The notes under the pieces are model-generated. The model had not been told where the DNA came from. It saw nothing but the letters and a program-made list of their open reading frames with translations, and ran no database searches. The position numbers were made by a program, and so were the translations under genes. A stretch of 11,830 nt of DNA from an uncultured bacterium (GTDB lineage Bacteria > Patescibacteriota > Minisyncoccia > UBA6257 > Colwellbacteraceae), in assembly GCA_913009745.1 (NCBI GenBank), contig CAJVWL010000005.1:1-11830 (forward strand), written 5' to 3'. Positions 1 through 5,755 of this stretch are shown here, piece by piece; positions within the stretch are counted from its first letter, which is position 1; each line of letters starts with the position of its first letter.

Positions 1-2186
1 GTGGAAATATCTCCAACTTTGAAGTTTTTCTTTTTAATATTAGAGAAATCGCCATTTTGGTCCAAGTATTGTATGGACCCCGGCGACAGATCTATATCAA
101 CACTGTCTGTATTAGAAACAACCACCCTCTCCTTGCCGTCATCCGGCCCTTCGGCGTCAAACAAAACACTTTCTATATTTAGTTTGGTTGAAGTAATGAC
201 GGAGGTTTGTTTGTTTTGCGTGTTTGGGGAATTGTCACCGGAGGATGAGCTGTGATTGGCGCTCCCGTTGTTTCCGCTCCCGTTGTTTTCTGTAGAAAAA
301 GCTATTCCGTTTTTAGCGCGCGGAGTTCCGAAAATGCCGTTCACCGCACCGCCCCCAAAAGTTGTCCATCCAAAATTTGTCTCTCTCTGCATCGTTCGCC
401 TAGACGACGCGTCACCGGACGGCCAGGATGGATCGGCAAATACTTCATCTCTTGGCGCGCAATTGCTGTCAAAAAGACGCAATCCTTCATTCGTATTGGA
501 AAGCGAACCGGTATAAATTGCGTCTGCTTTTATATTCGGCACAGAATCATCATCGGTGCGCTCTAAAAGATAGAATCCCCCAGCCGGTATTGTGGCATCG
601 TCAAACACCGCTTTAATTTGTTCCCCCTTATCAATTAACTGCCAACCGCCGATGTCAACGGCGCTGCTTGAAATGTTCTTCAGCTCTATCCACTCATCAC
701 TTGAAGAAAGCCCCGCACTACCGGGACCACCCATCCACGCAACCTCATTAATAATAACTTCTTTATGCGAAGGCGCTCCCGCAACATTAAAACTGCACCA
801 CTTCGTTTCTATTGATGGATTTTTGCTTGTTTTTTCCTTTTCAGTTTCGTCCTCCGGAACTTTTGCGTCTTCTGGTGTATCTTTTTTCGTGTTATCGGCA
901 TCTCCGGGAAGCTGGTTGTTTGTTTGCGCCCTATTGTCTTCCTGTGCTGTCCGCCGATTAAGATACGGATTTTCACCAGTGTCTTCAGCGACAGAAGGTT
1001 TGTTCTCCCACCCCGGATGACTATCACCCCTTATGCTGTCCACTATTCTGTTGTCGTTTCCTCCGAATATGTTATGAAACGCGTCTTGCGAAGAATTACC
1101 AATCTGTATCGCGATACTTTTCCCTTTATTGATTATCTGCCCCACAAACGACGGTTTTTCTGTGCTTACAAAATTCGGGTCGCTCTCTGCTTTTGCAACT
1201 TCACGGAAAAATAAATCTATAACACTCGCGCTATATTGTGTGGCTTTTGTTGAAAGAATGTTCCAATAGTCACGCATTACGAGGTCTTCCGAATCTATAA
1301 GCGAGAAGTTGTTGCTACTAGACATAATATAGTTAAAATTCCCTGGGTTAATTTCCTGAACTAGTCGATAATCTCCAAACTCTGGATTATTGTTGAATCT
1401 AAACCACGTATTATTTTCATAACGACGATTTATTGAATTAGGTAAATTATATCCGCTTTGAATTCCAATAGTGTCCTTGCTATAGAAATTGTTGTTTGAA
1501 TAGGACGCCATGGCGCCGAAATACGTATCCAGGTCGCCCATTATTATCAGGTTTTTACCGTTCAATCTATCGGCCAGTTTCGGGTCTTGGTTGTCTATGT
1601 TAAATTTTTTCGTAAAAGACTCATACGGACTTCCATCCGAATGCTGGTCATTTCTTGTGTGGTCTGGTACCGCGGAATCCTCAATGAGATGTATGATATG
1701 TCCAAGAATAAACATTGCTTTTTCCTTGTCTCCATTTACATAAAAACGTATCGCCCTCTGCCAGGTAAAATTAGTTTCCGTGGAAATTGCGCTGATTCGT
1801 TTCTCCTGCGCTGCAGTTAAAAGTGAGGCGATAAAACTCGTAACCTTCCATCTTGCCTCATTCTGTTCCTTTTCACTTTGCGCCCATTCCTTTGACTTGT
1901 ATCCATTCACAAACGGCGTCGTGAGACCGCGTTCGTAAACCGGGTCATAAAAATGATTTATCCATCGCGGCAACTCGTCTTCTTTCCTGCTTCCCTCAAT
2001 TAAAAAGCCGGCTAATTTAGTTGAAATTTTATTGCCGGAAGAATGCTTGTTATAAAAACTTATCGCCTCTTTTGTAATATAGGGATGCGTTTCAAGGGAA
2101 TAAGCAGATGCGCCCTTGGGAGCTAATACAAAAACTCCCGCGAGCAAAAGCGGGAGTATTCTTATTACATACTTTCTATTTTCCAT
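1..2186 (-). CDS. Secreted PLC/P1-nuclease-like zinc protein with lamin-tail domains (3' end beyond window)
   Basis: This minus-strand frame stays open for 728 codons from an ATG at 2186 to the window edge, so the C-terminus is missing. An in-frame stop lies five codons upstream with no other start between, which fixes the ATG. Residues 1-28 form a signal peptide ending in ASA. Residues 29 to about 335 resemble zinc-dependent phospholipase C/S1-P1 nuclease. Candidate metal ligands in family order are Y29 (in place of Trp1), H34, D70, H78 in HFYDP, H166/D170/H176 in IHLIEDSAVPDHTRND, H182 and E189. An acidic, polar linker (about 395-460) leads to a lamin-tail domain (about 475-605, with INEVAW, DEWIEL, GGWQL). 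An Asn/Ser/Gly linker follows, and a second lamin-tail-like domain starts near 668 (IESVLFDAEGPDDG). It probably acts outside the cell as a phosphoesterase on lipids or nucleic acids; the substrate cannot be told. Its start overlaps the upstream gene by 22 nt, suggesting coupled translation. Confidence 0.85.
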   Translation of the reverse strand, partial: MENRKYVIRILPLLLAGVFVLAPKGASAYSLETHPYITKEAISFYNKHSSGNKISTKLAGFLIEGSRKEDELPRWINHFYDPVYERGLTTPFVNGYKSKEWAQSEKEQNEARWKVTSFIASLLTAAQEKRISAISTETNFTWQRAIRFYVNGDKEKAMFILGHIIHLIEDSAVPDHTRNDQHSDGSPYESFTKKFNIDNQDPKLADRLNGKNLIIMGDLDTYFGAMASYSNNNFYSKDTIGIQSGYNLPNSINRRYENNTWFRFNNNPEFGDYRLVQEINPGNFNYIMSSSNNFSLIDSEDLVMRDYWNILSTKATQYSASVIDLFFREVAKAESDPNFVSTEKPSFVGQIINKGKSIAIQIGNSSQDAFHNIFGGNDNRIVDSIRGDSHPGWENKPSVAEDTGENPYLNRRTAQEDNRAQTNNQLPGDADNTKKDTPEDAKVPEDETEKEKTSKNPSIETKWCSFNVAGAPSHKEVIINEVAWMGGPGSAGLSSSDEWIELKNISSSAVDIGGWQLIDKGEQIKAVFDDATIPAGGFYLLERTDDDSVPNIKADAIYTGSLSNTNEGLRLFDSNCAPRDEVFADPSWPSGDASSRRTMQRETNFGWTTFGGGAVNGIFGTPRAKNGIAFSTENNGSGNNGSANHSSSSGDNSPNTQNKQTSVITSTKLNIESVLFDAEGPDDGKERVVVSNTDSVDIDLSPGSIQYLDQNGDFSNIKKKNFKVGDIS
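2134..2157 (-). terminator. Terminator-like hairpin inside signal-peptide codons (possible attenuator)
   Basis: On the minus strand a perfect 8-bp stem (ACTCCCGC/GCGGGAGT) with an 8-nt loop is followed by TTTTG. It begins 7 nt after the stop codon of the upstream membrane-protein gene, the usual place for an intrinsic terminator. It also lies within codons 10-18 of the secreted protein, whose only plausible start is at 2186. It may end part of the transcripts before the secreted gene, with translating ribosomes keeping it unfolded. This role is inferred; the hairpin itself is plain in the sequence. Confidence 0.5.
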
Positions 2187-2758
2187 ACACCTGAATATTT
2201 ATTCAAATATAGATCTATTTCAGCAACTATAGACTTTCCGTCTCTAGTAACAAATACATAGTGCCCAATATCTATACTGGCACTTTTATCTGGAGTCGCC
2301 CTTGAAACAACATCAATAATTTCACTAAAACGATTATCTTTCTTAGCTTTACTAAGCGCATCTTCCCACTTTTTCTTTGTTAGATAATTTGGGTCATTCT
2401 CATTTGTCTCATACGCGAAATATTTGCTTGCCAGCTCAACGTCGCCGCTCTTTAGCGCGTCTATCAAAAGCTGTAATGTTTCCTCCGGTGTTTTTCCACC
2501 GTATGTATCGTTCTTCATCAGTTCATCATAATTTTTCTGCCAAGCGTAGAAACTATCAATGTTCTTGCTCATCTCACGCTCTCTTTTTGCGTCAGGGCTT
2601 AAATATGACGTCCACGCAATAGAAGAGCCGCCAACAAGGATTAATATCGCCGCAAGGATACTAAAGAATTTCCAAAAACTGCTTTTGGGAGTGTTTTTTA
2701 TATCTACTGTTTCCGTAACAACTTCTTGCTCCCCGTTAAAATCGTTTTGTATATCCAT
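2165..2758 (-). CDS. Single-pass membrane protein, function unknown
   Basis: This 197-residue protein has an acidic N-terminal tail (1-23), one hydrophobic segment at about 31-50 and a soluble domain of about 145 residues that should face outside. The soluble part begins with a helical stretch (AKREREMSKNIDSFYAW), then TPEETLQLLIDALKSGDVELA, which looks like the opening helices of NTF2-like or DUF4878-type domains. It ends in alternating strands (YVFVTRDGKSIVAEIDLYL, then GVWKIESM), which fits that fold. The resemblance is by eye only, so I leave the function open. No cysteines or catalytic motifs stand out. No clear Shine-Dalgarno site precedes the ATG at 2758. The gene is the first of a pair with the secreted zinc protein, whose start codon lies inside its last codons. 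Confidence 0.8.
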   Translation of the reverse strand: MDIQNDFNGEQEVVTETVDIKNTPKSSFWKFFSILAAILILVGGSSIAWTSYLSPDAKREREMSKNIDSFYAWQKNYDELMKNDTYGGKTPEETLQLLIDALKSGDVELASKYFAYETNENDPNYLTKKKWEDALSKAKKDNRFSEIIDVVSRATPDKSASIDIGHYVFVTRDGKSIVAEIDLYLNKYSGVWKIESM

Positions 2759-2785
2759 ATATTTAATTAAATCAGATATATCCCG

Positions 2786-2813
2786 ATATTAAAAATATCA
2801 AAAAGGGGCTCAA
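2786..2813 (-). promoter_or_regulatory. Possible promoter for the membrane protein/secreted protein pair
   Basis: On the minus strand TTGAGC (2813-2808) and TAATAT (2791-2786) are 16 bp apart. Each matches four of six sigma-70 consensus bases. Transcription would start about 20 nt before the ATG at 2758. The region is AT-rich, so a chance match is quite possible. Confidence 0.3.
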
Positions 2814-3040
2814 AAAGAGGTGGAAAAAGCGGAAATTTCCGTTTTTTCCGATTTCCGGCAATTTTCCGGAAATAAGCAAAATGGCAAAATTGCCGTTTTG
2901 CCAAATTAGCTATAGAGCGAAAACTATAATCTTTCGGAAATTAACTTCCGGAAATTTGGAAGTTTTATGCAAAATTCTTCCGAGGAAATTGCCAAATTAT
3001 TGCCAAAAAGACTGCCATTTAATTTAATTGGCGATTTTAG

Positions 3041-3087
3041 TTATCCACAGACGATTTTTAGAAAACTAGAATAAAAACTTATCCACA
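3041..3087 (+). promoter_or_regulatory. Pair of perfect DnaA boxes
   Basis: TTATCCACA occurs at 3041-3049 and 3079-3087, same orientation, 38 bp apart, each followed by GA. This equals the strong bacterial DnaA-box consensus TTATNCACA. I saw no other perfect copy elsewhere in the window. Two perfect boxes beside an AT-rich stretch could mark part of a replication origin or a DnaA titration or regulatory site. The sequence alone does not decide. Confidence 0.5.
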
Positions 3088-3151
3088 GATACCAAAATCA
3101 CCAAAATCAGACTAAAAACATCTTCACGACAATCCATCAACAACCAATTGC

Positions 3152-3203
3152 AAAAAAACGCCCATTAGAACTTTCGTGACGATCGTCACGAAAGTTCTAA
3201 TGG
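3152..3203 (-). terminator. Likely intrinsic terminator of the regulator/small-protein unit
   Basis: Read on the minus strand, the 42-bp palindrome gives a hairpin with a 19-bp stem and a GATC loop, followed by GCG and seven T residues. It lies just downstream of the small membrane protein gene, so termination there is plausible. The plus strand lacks an adjacent T-run, so termination would favour the minus direction. Confidence 0.6.
3162..3203. repeat. 42-bp perfect palindrome, copy 1
   Basis: The left arm CCATTAGAACTTTCGTGAC and its exact complement surround a central GATC. A second copy lies at 4228-4269. Identity between copies extends to 49 bp (3156-3204 and 4222-4270), beyond which the flanks differ. 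The core TGACGATCGTCA is shared with the palindrome at the regulator's promoter. It lies 21 bp past the stop of the 51-residue membrane protein gene. Confidence 0.95.
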
Positions 3204-3224
3204 CGAGAAACAGTACATTTGTCT

Positions 3225-3380
3225 TTATTTTTTATTCTTAATCAGATAAATTGCCTGCAATCCAATCGCAGCCGCAAGAATGATTAAAATCCACGCAAGA
3301 CCCGTGCGTCCAAGATAGGAAAGCTCATTTAAAATCACAACACCCGATAGTGCCAACGATATATATAATAGTTTCTTCAT
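3225..3380 (-). CDS. 51-residue two-helix membrane protein, function unknown
   Basis: A short minus-strand ORF from ATG at 3380 to TAA at 3225 encodes 51 residues, starting MKKLLYISLALSGVVIL and ending in a basic tail (IKNKK). There are two hydrophobic stretches, about 4-17 and 28-46, separated by a short polar turn (NELSYLGRTG). That predicts a small hairpin-like inner-membrane protein, or a signal-anchor plus one helix. It starts 37 bp after the regulator's stop and ends 21 bp before a palindrome that looks like a terminator, so the two genes probably share a transcript. No Shine-Dalgarno site is visible. I recognise no family. A toxin-like or membrane-sensor role would be a guess. Confidence 0.65.
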   Translation of the reverse strand: MKKLLYISLALSGVVILNELSYLGRTGLAWILIILAAAIGLQAIYLIKNKK

Positions 3381-3417
3381 TATTTTTTAACTTTATTTTT
3401 GCATCCAATAATCCCGG

Positions 3418-4002
3418 CTAGTCCAGCGAATGCAATGTTCCGCTCTTTGTTACGGCAAGTATTTCAATATATTGAATAATCCTTAAGTCGCGAAGATCCT
3501 CCATAAATTCTTGCGGTAGTTTCGCCTTGCCAACCCAAACACTTCTCTGAAGCATCTTAAACCCAAGCTGTGCAAGTTGTGCTCTCAGCCAGTATCTCTT
3601 TCTGCGATATTTTTCCGGAATGTCAAAAACTATAATCTTAAACGTAGTGTCTGTTTCTTTCTTATGTTGGCGTTTCGGAAGATGGTTTTTAATTATCTTA
3701 TATTTTGCCCTACCAGAAGACGTGATTTTCCATACACCATCTTTCTTATCTATAAAACCTTCTCTTCTAAGCTTATATAGAAGGCTGTAAAAACTCGCAC
3801 GCTTTTTGTGAAACGAGTCCCTTTGAGTTTTGTTTAAACTTCTATTCTGTATTTCTTCCGCTTTTCTTTCAATTTGCTTCTGCGACGCGCCATATCCGGA
3901 CTCAATAACGGCTGCGAGAAGATAAAAACTTGAAGCCATAGCAGAGGCGGTATTCTCAATGAGAGTCTCCAATATTCTTTCTGTCACGCTGTCTCCTTCC
4001 AT
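3418..4002 (-). CDS. PaaX/Cas2-like winged-helix transcriptional regulator
   Basis: This 194-residue protein has a helical N-terminus (1-60) and a winged-helix-like segment at about 63-105 (SFYSLLYKLRREGFIDKKDG, then VWKITSSGRAKY). Residues 120-194 match the Cas2-like ferredoxin fold of PaaX-type repressors: KIIVFDIPEKYRRKRYWLR, then LGFKMLQRSVWVG. Such proteins are often labelled Cas2, but the DNA-binding N-terminus and the absence of cas1 or a CRISPR array point to regulation. I start it at ATG 4002. A longer frame from GTG at 4065 would translate through a perfect palindrome into nothing family-like. That palindrome covers the sequence just upstream, suggesting the protein represses its own gene. 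The 51-residue membrane protein follows 37 bp downstream. Confidence 0.8.
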   Translation of the reverse strand: MEGDSVTERILETLIENTASAMASSFYLLAAVIESGYGASQKQIERKAEEIQNRSLNKTQRDSFHKKRASFYSLLYKLRREGFIDKKDGVWKITSSGRAKYKIIKNHLPKRQHKKETDTTFKIIVFDIPEKYRRKRYWLRAQLAQLGFKMLQRSVWVGKAKLPQEFMEDLRDLRIIQYIEILAVTKSGTLHSLD

Positions 4003-4010
4003 TTTCCCAA

Positions 4011-4046
4011 TTATAACCTTTTTGACGATCGTCAAAAAGGTTATAA
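4011..4046. promoter_or_regulatory. 36-bp perfect palindrome over the regulator's promoter (probable operator)
   Basis: TTATAACCTTTTTGAC, then GATC, then the exact complement forms a perfect 36-bp palindrome ending 8 bp before the regulator's ATG. On the minus strand the proximal arm supplies most of a TATAAT (4015-4010), 7 nt from the ATG, so the transcript may be nearly leaderless. The central TGACGATCGTCA also forms the centre of both 42-bp palindromes, while the outer arms differ. Symmetry, position and the DNA-binding protein it precedes all suggest an autoregulatory operator; binding is inferred. Confidence 0.65.
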
Positions 4047-4227
4047 CAGCGCACGTCAATATCACAGAATAGGCGTACGGCGAACACGCAACATACAGAA
4101 AGAATCACCGGTTGAAAAATATACAAGCAGGGTTGACGCTGTGTTGCCGACAACGTAGAGTCGCTGAACAAAATTGGCAATAAAATCAAAAACCGGAAAA
4201 TGCGTAATATAAAGAATGCCTAAACGC

Positions 4228-4269
4228 CCATTAGAACTTTCGTGACGATCGTCACGAAAGTTCTAATGG
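4228..4269. repeat. 42-bp perfect palindrome, copy 2
   Basis: This copy is identical to the palindrome at 3162-3203 and lies about 107 bp downstream of the reductase stop on the minus strand. Here only three T residues follow the hairpin on the minus strand (GGGCGTTTAGG), so it is a weak terminator candidate. With copy 1 it brackets the regulator and the small membrane protein gene. Confidence 0.95.
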
Positions 4270-4336
4270 CAAAATATCCGAGTACCGCTTAATTGTCGTC
4301 AATGGCAAAATATCCAGTTAATGCCCAATTATCATC
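4265..4336 (+). repeat. Two-copy 36-nt tandem repeat
   Basis: Units 4265-4300 and 4301-4336 begin with an identical 15-mer, AATGGCAAAATATCC, and then diverge while still matching at several positions (CTTAATTGTCGTC versus CCCAATTATCATC). The first unit overlaps the end of palindrome copy 2. Confidence 0.7.
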
Positions 4337-4375
4337 GGTGGAGATGATTTAAAGTATAATTGCTCGTAAAAAAGG

Positions 4376-5305
4376 TTACTTCTCTGTTATTAGGTAGTCG
4401 TAGATGTTTAGCGTTGCGGTTATAGCATCCCCTGCGGAAATGTTGTTTTGTTTATATAGTGAGTCTGACGCATCGCCAACCGCCCAGATTCCCTCAACAG
4501 AACTCCTTTGCGTTTTATGGTCAACAACTATCTCTCCATATTTATTTAATTCCAAAATATCTTTTACAAAATCCGTGTTTGGAACAGTTCCGATTTCCAC
4601 GAACACGCCGTCAAGCTTAAGCTCCTTTATGTCTCCTGTTTTTTTGTCCGCATACTTCAGCGCTTTTACAAAAGTATCTCCAATAATTTCTCTTGGCTCT
4701 GCGGATAAAATAACCTCAACCTTATCGGACTCGGTAAGCTGGTCATGCGTAGAAACGTCTCCATTTATGCTGTCTGAGTGTGTAAGTAAATATATTTTGT
4801 CCGCGTATTGCATAAGGTCTATTGCCGACTCAAGTCCCGTGTTTCCTCCGCCTATGACGGCAACCGTTTTGCCTTGGAATATTGGCGCATCGCATGTTGC
4901 GCAATATACCACTCCCTTGCCGTAGAATTCATCTTCTCCGGGAATGCCAAGCCTCCTGTGACGGCTCCCGGATGCGACAAGGACCGTCTTCGTATTAAAT
5001 TCTTTTCCATTCTTTGTTTTCACCGTAAAACTATCGCCGTTTGACTCCAGCGCATTTACCCTATCGTCTTCTATAACCTCTATCTCTTTCTGCGCCTTTA
5101 GGTGCCCTTCAAGGCTTTTGGCAAGCTCAAAACCAGAAATTGATTCCGTGCCAATCCAATTTTGAATTTCAGCAGATACGCTTGACTGACCGCCAATCTC
5201 TTCCGCTATAAGCAATGTTTTTATCTTTTTACGCGCCGCATAAACTCCGGCGGCAACCCCTGCGGGTCCACCGCCAATAATAATAAGTTCGTACATAGCA
5301 TCCAT
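4376..5305 (-). CDS. trxB: AhpF/TrxB-like flavin disulfide reductase
   Basis: This 309-residue FAD enzyme should pass electrons from a pyridine nucleotide to a small redox protein in the cytoplasm. It has the FAD motif GGGPAG (11-16), the redox pair C135-A-T-C138, a second nucleotide-binding motif GGGNTG (152-157) and the late FAD motif AVGDASD. Its length fits thioredoxin reductase without the N-terminal extension of AhpF. The stretch after the second nucleotide motif reads IYLLTHSDS, so the HRR-type arginines that bind the NADPH 2'-phosphate in E. coli TrxB are missing. GVFVEIGTVPNTDF and the ending also look AhpF-like, so NADH use is possible. The likely partner is the glutaredoxin-like protein encoded at 5756-5992. 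A second ATG three codons downstream is an alternative start. A terminator separates it from the upstream cluster, so it probably has its own promoter, which I cannot place. Confidence 0.9.
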   Translation of the reverse strand: MDAMYELIIIGGGPAGVAAGVYAARKKIKTLLIAEEIGGQSSVSAEIQNWIGTESISGFELAKSLEGHLKAQKEIEVIEDDRVNALESNGDSFTVKTKNGKEFNTKTVLVASGSRHRRLGIPGEDEFYGKGVVYCATCDAPIFQGKTVAVIGGGNTGLESAIDLMQYADKIYLLTHSDSINGDVSTHDQLTESDKVEVILSAEPREIIGDTFVKALKYADKKTGDIKELKLDGVFVEIGTVPNTDFVKDILELNKYGEIVVDHKTQRSSVEGIWAVGDASDSLYKQNNISAGDAITATLNIYDYLITEK

Positions 5306-5320
5306 TGTAAATTAAGAAAC

Positions 5321-5356
5321 ATTAAAAACAAGACCCCCCTATTCAATAGGAGGGTC
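5321..5356 (-). terminator. Intrinsic terminator after the zinc-ribbon gene
   Basis: Positions 5332-5356 form a ten-pair stem with one mismatch (GACCC-CCTAT paired with ATAGGAGGGTC) and a short loop. On the minus strand it is followed by TTGTTTTTAAT. It lies 28 bp past the stop of the zinc-ribbon gene and should end the redox operon before the reductase gene. Confidence 0.75.
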
Positions 5357-5384
5357 GTTTAGTTCAAGATGAGAACCGATTTGC

Positions 5385-5738
5385 TTACGCGGTCGGCTCT
5401 GTCGTTGGAGCTTCAGGAGCTGCTTCAGCTGGAGCCTCTGTTGCAGGCTCTACAGGAGCTGCAGGCGCCTCTGTTACAGGTTCGGCTACTGGTTCTGCGG
5501 GAGCCTCTGTTGTCGGCTCAGCTACTGGCTCTGCGGGAGCCGCAGGAGCATCTGTTGCTGGCTCTACAGGAGCGGCCTCAGAAGTTTCAGGTACAGACTG
5601 CTCTACCGGCTCAGCGGCTGGAGTTGGCTGTGCCTGCCCTTCGTTTGGTTGATTGTTTTCAAACATATGAATGTTGCAAGTTGGACAGCTTCCCGGCTCT
5701 TTTGCAGTATATCCACACTGCCTACACCGGTATTGCAT
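5385..5738 (-). CDS. Zinc-ribbon/rubredoxin-like protein with Pro/Ala/Glu/Thr repeat tail
   Basis: This 117-residue protein begins with a compact four-cysteine knuckle pair, C5-x2-C8 and C18-x2-C21 (YRCRQCGY and SCPTCN). That is typical of zinc ribbons or rubredoxin-like metal sites. The rest is low-complexity, acidic and proline-rich, with repeated units such as EPVAEP, TEAPAEP and EPATEAP to the last residue. Such a tail is likely extended and unfolded. There is no signal peptide or membrane segment, so the protein is probably cytoplasmic. It starts 17 bp after the glutaredoxin-like gene and is followed by a terminator, making it the last gene of the operon. The DNA repeats match the protein repeats, so length may vary between strains. 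Function is unknown; iron instead of zinc at the four cysteines is possible. Confidence 0.75.
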   Translation of the reverse strand: MQYRCRQCGYTAKEPGSCPTCNIHMFENNQPNEGQAQPTPAAEPVEQSVPETSEAAPVEPATDAPAAPAEPVAEPTTEAPAEPVAEPVTEAPAAPVEPATEAPAEAAPEAPTTEPTA

Positions 5739-5755
5739 ATATCCAAACAGAATAA

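Larger units (their letters stand above)
2759..3224. other. Gene-free region with TTCCGG/TTGCC repeats and DnaA boxes
   Basis: I see no convincing gene or RNA gene in these 466 bp. Positions 2830-2985 hold many copies of TTCCG or its complement, including AATTTTCCGGAAAT and CTTCCGGAAATT. They also hold a GGCAAAA/TTTTGCC inverted repeat near 2884-2903. Around 2985-3035 GCCAAATTATTGCC and ACTGCCATTTAATTTAATTGGC make a very AT-rich stretch. Two DnaA boxes and a long palindrome follow. The layout resembles a protein-binding or replication control region, but flanking genes on both sides read the same way and no dnaA or dnaN is nearby. Confidence 0.5.
4047..4375. other. Gene-free region between reductase and regulator
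   Basis: No credible gene is visible on either strand in these 329 bp. They contain the second 42-bp palindrome (4228-4269) and a 36-nt tandem repeat (4265-4336). Positions 4047-4220 show no recognised RNA or protein. Short frames here have no family-like content. Confidence 0.5.

Noticed and set aside
592..1214. Plus-strand frames of 142 and 96 codons in the left region
   Set aside because: They lie opposite the single 728-codon minus-strand frame with clear domains and show no family features.
3418..4002. Cas2 of a CRISPR-Cas system
   Set aside because: The C-terminal fold is Cas2-like, but there is a winged-helix part, no cas1 or other cas gene, and no repeat-spacer array in the window.
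4003..4065. N-terminal extension of the regulator from a GTG at 4065
   Set aside because: The extra 21 residues would be translated from the perfect palindrome and promoter-like TATAAT; the ATG at 4002 fits the family.
4133..4161. Plus-strand promoter TTGACG-17 bp-TAGAGT
   Set aside because: Spacing is good, but no plus-strand gene or recognisable RNA follows; it is kept only as a possible start of an unknown transcript.
3162..4269. Insertion sequence bounded by inverted repeats
   Set aside because: No transposase is encoded between the palindromes and no target-site duplication is evident outside the 49-bp shared segments.
5369..5755. Leucine-rich plus-strand frame opposite the zinc-ribbon gene
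   Set aside because: It is the mirror image of the Pro/Ala/Glu/Thr codon repeats on the minus strand. The minus frame has the four-cysteine motif and operon context.
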